Source: Diphasiastrum complanatum
Lineage: Eukaryota; Streptophyta; Lycopodiopsida; Lycopodiales; Lycopodiaceae
Length of the DNA: 64,000 bases
Direction: 5' to 3'
Assembly (NCBI GenBank): GCA_029204225.1
Contig: CM055112.1
Span: 22,758,578-22,822,577 of the forward strand
The notes beneath the pieces are model-generated. The model had not been told where the DNA came from, ran no database searches, and worked only from the letters and a program-made list of their open reading frames with translations. Both the position numbers and the translations under genes were made by a program. Position 1 is the first letter of the stretch; every line of letters begins with the position of its first letter. Below are positions 56,660-64,000 of the stretch, in pieces.

Positions 56660-57868
56660 TGTAGCGCAGGCATCCCAAAGGGAGCCGGGAACCACGACTT
56701 AGCTTCCTAGCCTTCAACTCTTGCCATCCAAACCCACTTGACATACAAGCAGCCAACTCGCCAACAACGATCAGACTTAACCAACTTGAAGTTCCGAAAA
56801 CCAACATTGAGATCCAACCTGGCGCCATGCCAGATCGGGGGTCCCGACGTGGGTGACTTCCCTCCAAGCAAGCCGCCCGACATACATCAAACTTAACCAA
56901 CTCGAAGCTTCGTTACAAACGAGTAACATCCATTCCAAGCAAGCGGTCTGACTTACATCAGACTTAACCAACTGAAAGCTTCGTCACGAGCGCTGGAAGC
57001 CAACCTGGCGCCACGCCAGACTGGACAGCCATAAACAGGTAACATCCACCCAAGCAAGCCATCCAACTCAGCCAACAGGTTAGAGCCCGTTCCCCAAGAG
57101 CTTAACCCATTCACGTTCATGCAAGGAACACTCAGAACCACAAGCCGCGACAGATATGGAAACAACCAGTTCTTGGACCAAATGGTCCCGACAGCATACC
57201 GCTGGCGCCACGAACCGAATGGTCCCGACGGCATACCGCTGGCGTCCCGGGATACGACCCTCAGCTATGTGCCAAGTTAAAAATTTTGAAAGCGGCCTTA
57301 CAACTGGCGCTTTTACCGAACATTGAAACCCAGAAGGTAATCAGAGTCAGTTTGAGGAAAATCCCACTTTATTGATAAATCTGAGAAGGTTACATTTCAA
57401 GTGTGTGACCGACCCTAGTCTCCGGGGCGCTAGCATGCCAAGGCGAGAGCCATGACAACATTCCAGCAAGGGAGGCTGAGACTTGGTTGGAGCTCGCCCT
57501 GAGTCGCAACCCGCACTCCCCTATAGTATTGGTGTGATTCGGCACCCCCCCTCATACCAAGCACTCTACCCAAGCTGGTAAAGCACGTTTTTCTCTCTCT
57601 AGGATTTTCTCTTTCTAGAAAGTCATTTTCTCTCTCTAGATTTTACTGATCCCCAGGCTTTCTTTAATCATGCCTAGATCGTGTGAGGTGATTGCACATC
57701 GATCTGAGCTCTCTGGACTGCGCTAGAACCGATCAAAGATTTTCAGCCATAGGAACTTGGCGCCGGCTGAATTCTGGTCACAGTGGCGCCGGGAGCAGCA
57801 GGGGCGCTGCTGGCACCGGGGACATAGCTGGCGCCGGAAATAAAGCTTGTAAAGGTAGCTTTACAACA
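56660..57868 (-). repeat. 5' LTR of the non-coding LTR element
   Basis: 1209 bp, near-identical to 53075-54319 apart from the 36 bp of indels in the GGCGCC repeat. Confidence 0.9.
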
Positions 57869-57988
57869 ACTGCCAATGTATCTTTTTAGTTCAAAAGTTG
57901 TTAAGGCCTGTGAATTGAGCCCGTGCCATACGTCCTAGGTCTAGTTTGGCCCTAATGAGGACATCAGTTTTCTCAAACGAGGGGAGGA

Positions 57989-58589
57989 TGTTGTAAAGCT
58001 GACTCAGGTGCACCTAGTGTGCCCTGTAAGACTCTAAGGGGTGATGCTCCCTAAGGTCCCAGAGCAAGTTAGAACGTCAAGGACTGAGCCTCCGACCTGT
58101 GGTGAGCCAGTCAAGTAGTCACAAGTCATGAGCTAGCTCTGGAGCTCGAGTCATGGCCTAGTCAGGAAGCAAGTTGATTCTGTCGCCCGAACGGCTCCCG
58201 GGACCCATGTCCGGGAGCCAGACTGATTCTGCCAGGCTTGCCAGGCTTAATCAGCAAAATAAAAACTAAGTCCCAAAAAGCGTGCTTTACCAGAAAGCAC
58301 TATGTTTCAAAACAGAGGGGGTGTGCCAAATCACAGCAGAACTATAGGGGGAGTCCGGCAGACAGAAACTTGGGCAACTCAACCAGCGCCAGGAATCCAG
58401 TCGCCAGGTCTCAGCTCCCTCTACTAGCACGAGTCAGGCACAATGCCAAGCACGTGTTGGTGGCCCCGACACCAGTCAGTTTATGTATGAATGTAACTTC
58501 TTCCAAATCTAATAAAGCTGATCCTTGGGGATGATTACCATTTCGGTTTCGCCTCCAAGACTGGTCCAAGTGGAAGGACCCTTACTACA
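57989..58589 (+). repeat. 3' LTR of the chromovirus gypsy element
   Basis: 601 bp from TGTTGTAAAGCTGAC, directly after a polypurine tract, to CCTTACTACA. It contains a polyadenylation-type AATAAAG near 58509. Its first bases, TGTTGTAAAGCT, are shared with the start (minus strand) of the inserted non-coding element's LTR, suggesting related integrase recognition ends. Confidence 0.75.
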
Positions 58590-59644
58590 ACCTTTTTGCG
58601 TCGCTGGTGCCTAAGGGTCCCCGTCATCGACATGGGGCTTGCCGCTATGCCAATTGGTCAGTTCGGCGACCACTATGCCTTAGGTTTCATGTGTGGCTTG
58701 TCTTTGCATTTGGTTACCTTTTGGGGACGGATTCTGAGTTGGCTTTCGGGTTGGTTGGGATTCCAGTTTTCTTAAGTCTGAATGGTTAAGCTTGTTACGT
58801 TTCTGAGTTGGCTTTTACGTAAGTGCATGATGGATGAATGTTAAACTTAAGCGTGTGTTGGGAAAACCGCTCAAGTCCCAGTGCCCCTTTGAGGCGCCGG
58901 CGCAACAGAGGAGTGACATGTTTTTATCAATCTTAGAGTTTCAATGGAGTTCACAAGCATTATTCATATTGTATAATTGTTGTTTACATAACCATATCCC
59001 TTTCAATGAAATCTTGAAAGGATGAAAAAACATATCCAGCTCTTGTATGACGATTGTAAGTTATGATGCCCACCATCCGAAGCTTTTTGGAGGACTGCGA
59101 CAACCAAAAAAACTTGAAGGACTTTTGGAAGTTGTCCAAAACCAAAATTAAACCATTAGCAAAGAACATGAAGATATGTAAGGGCCTCTTTGCATGAGAG
59201 CAAACCCGGCCCATTCTTAAAGTCAAGCTTCACATGGACTCGTCCAACAAGTTAGCCTTGACAAGCTACCCGAGAGTCTCCAACTCGTCCTGACCTATTT
59301 AGAAAGTGATATAGTATGTGAAAAGGATATATTTGGTTTGTACACTGACGAAAGTGTTGGCTGATTCTGTCGAATCCCCAAGATACTCGGACAGAGCAAC
59401 TCAAGAGCACCTCTTACTTAGACCGAGGAGGTCTCTGAGAAGACGACACTAATGAAGATTGAGAGCTAAGTATGAGAGCCGAGGAATACTAGTTAGTAAT
59501 GACAAGTAAGAACTGTGTAGGCCTCATGGTGAATCCCAAAAGATGGAATTACCATGTAGGAACTAGTATTTCTAGGCTAAAGTAATAAATGCAAGTAGAC
59601 CCCTCTTAAAGAAAGTAGAGTGAGCCACCTTTTGATGGTGACCT
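58590..59644. other. No recognisable gene
   Basis: Short frames (58607-58789, 58834-59025) are unassigned. AGGACTGCGACAACC and similar phrases have no clear parallel elsewhere. No repeat recognised. Confidence 0.4.
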
Positions 59645-59885
59645 TTTGGTCGTCGGTTGAGATCTAATACAGGGTCGCCAGTTGAGATCTGATACAGGGC
59701 CGTCGGTTGAGATTTGAAGCTTGTCGTCAGTTGAGATCTGATATATAGGGCCGTCGGTTGAAAATTGAGACATGATACAACGCCATCGGTTGAGATCTGA
59801 AGCAGGCCGTCGGTTGAGATCTGAGTGAGGTTATTTCAGTTGAGATTCGATGCTGGGGCTCCGGTTGAGATTTCAAGCGTGAGGA
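59645..59885 (+). repeat. Array of a 25-bp motif, GCCGTCGGTTGAGATCTGAT (9 units)
   Basis: Nine diverged units of about 23-31 bp with core CGTCGGTTGAGATCTGA, followed by variable ACAGG or AGCAGG. The same motif in reverse orientation forms the array at 60983-61160. Confidence 0.85.
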
Positions 59886-60982
59886 GCGTGAGCCTGTGGT
59901 GAAGGAAACCCAGGTCTGTTAGAGTGTTTGTTTACAAGTGATTGGCAAGTCTAACAACTCGTGGATTTGGGTAATGATGTAGTCAACAATGTGGCTCTGG
60001 AAAGTGTGTAGGAACTCAGATTTGCTTAAAGATTTGGAATGTTGTTGCAGGGATCTGAGCGTAACAAGGTTGCGGGATGTAGAAGGTCTTGGAGTTCAAT
60101 GGGCAACGGTGCCAAATGTTGACAGATCCCCTGCTCCAGAGGACCTGTTGTTTACTTCGATTCTTTCTGGTCACTTTTTCAGAACTGTTTCTACCTCTTA
60201 CCAGGCTCAAAGGCATTCGTTAGATAGTTTCTTGATTTTACGATGCCAACCCAGGCAGAAGGGACATAGTTTTGTTGTAGTATGGATTTTCTTTGTCCTG
60301 CCTGTCAGATGACTACTCAGGGACGTCACTCTTGAACGCACTTACATTCTACATAGGATGCAGGCCTAGAACGCTCATTCACAGATCAACATGTAACCCA
60401 ATGACCGTTCAGTAGTTTCTACTGCTACTTACTCTAAAAGCGGATTGAAATCAGATCCTACACTACACTGAACTTGCATAAATCCACAGAACAAGAAGCA
60501 AGAAACTAATCTACAACATGTTAGAAGTCCAAGAATCAAGAAACTAACCAGCCTTTTGATTCTTGGACATCCCAAGAACATCAAAAACTGGATTGTACAG
60601 AGATATGCAAGAATCACACCACAGATCCAGCCTATTTAGTTTACTTGAATGCTGGCTCCTACATTAATCCACAAGAAAACATGAAATTTAATCCACTCTA
60701 CAAAATCAAGAAAACTAATCCACTCTAAATCCACAACCACACACAATATGAATGGAAGGGCATGATCATAGGGGCATCACTCAAGAAAACCATCATGATC
60801 AAGGAGCTTAGTGTAGCATCAAACTCATGAAAAATCTTCTTGTTAAGCATGGAGTAGATACAATGCAAAAAGCTCTTCTTCACAAAGAGGGAGTCTCTTA
60901 AATAAGCAAGAGAGCTCCTTAGGTGGCATCCTAGTGGATTTTTCACATTTCACAAATTACAAGTGGAATAATGCTCTCCACT
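59886..60982. other. Spacer between inverted arrays; contains a perfect 13-bp hairpin
   Basis: GTCCAAGAATCAA (60527-60539) and TTGATTCTTGGAC (60556-60568) form a perfect stem with a 16-nt loop. An open frame at 59989-60312 is unassigned. AATCCACAxxAAxAxGAAxC-like phrases repeat around 60480-60730. Confidence 0.5.
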
Positions 60983-61160
60983 ATCAGATCTCAACCGACG
61001 GTCTTGTATTAGATCTCAACTGACGGCCTGTATCAGATCTCAACCGGCGGCCTGCTTCAGATCTCAACCGACGGCCTTGTATCAGATCTCAACCGACGGC
61101 CACTGTTAAATCTGAACCGACGCCCTCAGTTAAATTTCAACCGATGCGCTACACTCAGAT
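60983..61160 (-). repeat. Array of the 25-bp motif in opposite orientation (7 units)
   Basis: Seven units of AGATCTCAACCGACGGCC followed by TGTATC or variants, the reverse complement of the 59645-59885 motif. The last two units are more diverged. Confidence 0.85.
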
Positions 61161-62576
61161 GTGAAAAATGCAAAAATAAGCTTGGTAGAGGCCAAAAATC
61201 TTGTATATAGGATGATTACACATGTGCGAGGCCTGTTCCCACATGTGAAAATAGTGTACTTGTCATGTACCATAATCATATAGGTTGTACATATGATTTA
61301 ATTCAACTTCTAGTGGCTAAAAAGGCCAAAAACTAGTTTTCTAGACATATGACACATGGCATCAATCTGTTGATTGCATGAGCCACATCCTTTGGTTAGG
61401 TGTCACATCCCATGTGTAGAGGACAGCTCACATGTGTGGAATAAGCTGAAGTAGACAAATTTTGACTTCTAGAAGATTTTCAAGTAGATCTCCATATAAA
61501 AGGAAAATGGACCAAAGGTGCTCAAAATAGAAGGTTTTGTCCAAGTGTCAATTTTGCATGATGAATCATCATAAAAGCACCTTCACACATGTGGGATCAA
61601 AGGGATGATCAGTACCACGAACTCCCACTTATTGTATATATAGAGCCACATTTGGCCATAATTAGTGTGAGACACCAATCTTGGTTTTGGAAGCAATTTT
61701 GAGTGATTCTCTCCATTTGTCTAGATTTGTTTTGATTGTTTTGAGGTGCTATCAATGTGTACTTGATTTTCAGGTTGGAGTCTGTACTCAGAAAGGGTTT
61801 CACAGGTGGGAAACCAGAAAGTACACCTACCTTCAATTAATGATTGTTCTTGTTAGGATTTTGTGTCTAGAATTGATCTAGATTGATCTTAATCTCAAGT
61901 AGATTGATAGATCAAGTAATCTGACAACCAATCTCTCTTGAGGATCAGATTAGGATCCACTCTTTGTCCTTTTTGTACTTTTTGCACATTAGATCTCAAC
62001 CAGAGGTTTTGTTGAAATTGATAGGGTTAATCCAAATCAAAGCCAAAATTAGCAATTTTTTGGAAACTAGTCAAATTTTGTGTAGCGAGTTAGATTTGAT
62101 AGCTATCCTCAAAATTTTTGGTCCAGATCTTGTTGTGGGCTGTAGGAACCCTTTTCACACGTGTGTCCAGCTCCGATTTTGACTAAGAAATTTCAAAAAT
62201 TTGTAGAATTTGACTCACATACCCAATATGAGTGATTTTTGGTGCAAAATCAAGCATTTTCTATAGTAAATCTAATCCCTTGATTAGTTCTTGGATTAGA
62301 TCAGCCAAAAAATTAAAATTGAAGCTTGAATTAGGTGATCAGTTGATCTTCTCTGATTTTTTGAGTGTATGTTGAGGTTGAAGAGAGAAATTGCTAAAAA
62401 TCATAGATTAAGGAGTGATTTTGCAAGGTTGAGACTAGAATCTAAATTTCCATCATTCTAGATTGGTTCATGAGTGATAGGATTGAGTCTATAAGCTTTT
62501 TAAATTGCTAGAAGGCTTTAGGTTCAGATCTCTTAGAGAAACCATAAGAGTTTCTAGTGCTTTTTCACATTAAAAA
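61161..62576 (+). other. Probable LTR and leader of the downstream copia element
   Basis: It lies directly upstream of a copia gag. A TATATATAG site at 61635-61643 would suit an LTR promoter. No canonical TGGTATCAGAGC primer-binding site was found, so the LTR end is not placed. A further isolated copy of the 25-bp motif (TTAGATCTCAACCAGAGG) occurs near 61990. Confidence 0.4.
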
Positions 62577-64000
62577 ATGGCATCAATGGGTGGTTTTTTG
62601 CTTGAAGCTAGTGAAAGACTTACATCCACTAATTATGCTACTTGGATAGTTCAAATGGAGTCTTTGCTTGTACTTCATGATCTTTATGACATAGTACTTG
62701 AGGTGGAAGGAGGAGTTGAATTGGCTAAGTACAAAAAGAGATGTAGAGTTGCATTACACTGCATAAAAATGAATGTAAGTAATGAACTTTTGAAAGAAAT
62801 CTCATCTTGTACCACATCCAAAGAGGCATGGGATTAATTAAAAGCCATTTATGGATCCAAGAACACTTCAAGGATACTCATGCTTAGGAATCAAATCCTT
62901 CAAAGCATGAAAGGAAGTAGTGAAAGTGCCCAAAATTATGTCTTTAGGATCAAATCTTTGAATAAAGAGTTGTCTTCTATAGATGATAAAATCAAAGATG
63001 ATGAATTAGTTCAAATCATTTTGAATTGGATTAGGAGATGATTATTCCAATATTGTTCAAACCTTTGCTATTCAAGATTCACTTCCTACTATTGAAAAAC
63101 TTCAAAGTGTGCTTGTTAGTGAGGAGAGTAGAATGCTTCATATCAAAAGTAGGATGAGTTCCTTATCTTTGAATGATGGTGATGAAAAAGCTAACTTTTC
63201 TTTGAAAGGCAAGAAGAAGAAGTTTCCATCCAAGAAGACTCAAGACATGGAGATGGAGAACAAAGATGGAGCATCAAGTTCCAAAGGCAAGAGCAAGAAG
63301 GACAAGAAGAAGCTAAAGTGTTTCTTTTGTGGAAAAAAGGGACATTTTGCATCCGAGTGTTACAAGAAGAAGAATTCCCAAGAGAAGGACAATCAAGGCA
63401 ATCTTGTGCTTGAGGAGGAGGAAGAAGGCAATCTATCTTTGATGGTATCCTCACCACAAACATCTAATCAAGACACTTGGTGGATTGATAGTGGGGCAAG
63501 CTCTCACATGACTCATCAAAAAGACTACTTTTCTAATCTACTTTCTTACAATAGTTCTAAGAGATTTATCTTCACTACAAGTGATCAAGAATGTGAGATT
63601 GTAGGTGTTGGATCCATTCCTTTATGTCTAGAATCATCTAAAAAAGTAGATCTAGACAATGTTCTTTATGTACCTTCAATTACAAAAAACTTGTTGAGTG
63701 TAGGACAACTTATGGATAGTGGATTAGATGTACATTTCAAGCATGGAACATGTTCTATCTTGAAAGATAAAAAATGTATTGCTAGTGGTTTCAAGCAAGG
63801 GAGGTTATTCAAATTGGATGATAATGTGATGGTTGGAAGTGTGAACATGGCAAGGGAGGAGCTCACTCAAGTGGAATTATGGCACAAAAGGTTAGGCCAT
63901 CTTAACTACAAAGCTATGGAGACCATGGTGACAAAGGAGCTAGCAAGAGGACTTCCCAAAACCATATCCAAGTGTGGCAAGCTTTGTGAAGCTTGTGGAC
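62577..64000 (+). pseudogene. copia gag-protease-integrase, nearly intact, runs off the window
   Basis: Gag starts MASMGGFLLEASERLTSTNY, a usual copia N-terminus, and continues SCTTSKEAWD to a TAA stop (62836-62838; the family has Gln there). A one-base insertion near 63033 shifts frame. From there the reading is open to the window end: a basic linker, the intact knuckle CFFCGKKGHFASEC, protease WWIDSGASSHMT, DNVLYVPSITKNLLSVGQL, then the pre-integrase domain LWHKRLGHLNYKAMETMV and CGKLCEAC. One nonsense change and one indel are the only defects in 1.4 kb. Integrase core, RT and RNase H would lie beyond 64000. Confidence 0.85.

Larger units (their letters stand above)
53075..57868 (-). mobile_element. 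Complete non-coding LTR retrotransposon (LARD-like), minus strand
   Basis: Two long LTRs (53075-54319 and 56660-57868) share TGTAGCGCAGG at the left edge and TAGCTTTACAACA at the right. They are flanked outside by ACTGC at 53070-53074 and 57869-57873, a 5-bp target-site duplication. The minus-strand primer-binding site TGTGGTATCAGAGCC adjoins the right LTR, and a purine tract (AAAGGTGGGGTGGA on the minus strand) adjoins the left LTR. The 2.34-kb interior has no gag, protease, integrase, RT or RNase H. It must have been mobilised by proteins from another element. The LTRs differ at few positions, so the insertion is recent. Confidence 0.9.
50335..58589 (+). mobile_element. Ty3/gypsy chromovirus, 5'-truncated, 3' UTR split by another LTR element
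   Basis: Pol occupies 50341-52890. The 3' untranslated region (52891-53069) is interrupted by a complete element at 53075-57868 and resumes at 57874-57988, ending in the polypurine tract AAACGAGGGGAGGA. The 3' LTR is 57989-58589. The 5' part (LTR, gag, protease, start of RT) is missing. The left edge abuts a poly(T) run at 50328-50338. Confidence 0.85.

Noticed and set aside
53052..57234. Pairs of open frames on the minus strand (for example 53368-53649 and 56953-57234) that look conserved
   Set aside because: They are conserved only because they lie in the two copies of the same LTR; no domain is recognised.

Overview
This 64 kb window looks like transposon-rich nuclear DNA from a plant with a large genome. 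The evidence is two five-exon GDSL lipase genes with plant-type introns, plant-type Ty1/copia and Ty3/gypsy elements whose primer-binding sites match initiator tRNA-Met (TGGTATCAGAGC), decayed LINEs, and long dinucleotide runs. The mix of LINE, chromodomain-gypsy and HTHEDID-motif (DUF7869-like) remnants makes a seed-free vascular plant such as a fern my best guess. That is inference; no species is claimed.

Only two host genes are convincing. Both are GDSL esterase/lipases on the minus strand: 30031-31780 (355 aa after splicing) and 47679-49294 (348 aa). Exons 2 to 5 have identical lengths in the two genes (119, 234, 256 and 197 bp), so they are paralogs split by about 16 kb of inserted DNA. 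A decayed copy of the first gene's 3' end lies beside it (29433-29765).

Layout. 0.25-4 kb: LINE debris on both strands. 4.1-8.1 kb: a Ty3/gypsy element interrupted inside its integrase by a related element, with the 5-bp target duplication GTTAC still visible. 8-15 kb: mostly unrecognised, with microsatellites, a hairpin-tailed repeat and an EEP endonuclease fragment (12.6-13.3 kb). 15.4-19.2 kb: deleted copia elements and an orphan LTR. 19.8-23.2 kb: telomere-like and tandem repeats, otherwise nothing recognised. 23.2-28.4 kb: a GC-rich-ended candidate DNA element containing a minus-strand copia element. 29.4-32.2 kb: the first GDSL gene and its flanks. 34.0-42.1 kb: a decayed DUF7869-type gene, unusual arrays (CCCTTAG-like heptamers, TA run, perfect-palindrome family, 110-bp tandem repeat), and a decayed unknown gene with a DGQH motif. 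42.2-45.1 kb: copia remnants. 47.7-49.3 kb: the second GDSL gene. 50.3-58.6 kb: a chromodomain gypsy element whose 3' untranslated region is split by a complete, recent, non-coding LTR element (53075-57868, TSD ACTGC). 59.6-61.2 kb: two oppositely oriented arrays of a 25-bp motif. 62.6 kb to the end: the start of a relatively young copia element that runs off the window.

The two GDSL proteins are predicted secreted hydrolases. Everything else that can be read is mobile-element sequence in various stages of decay. The best candidates for undescribed biology are the non-autonomous LTR element at 53-58 kb, the palindrome-bearing region between the two decayed genes at 34-42 kb, the hairpin-tailed dispersed repeat, and the head-to-head 25-bp arrays.
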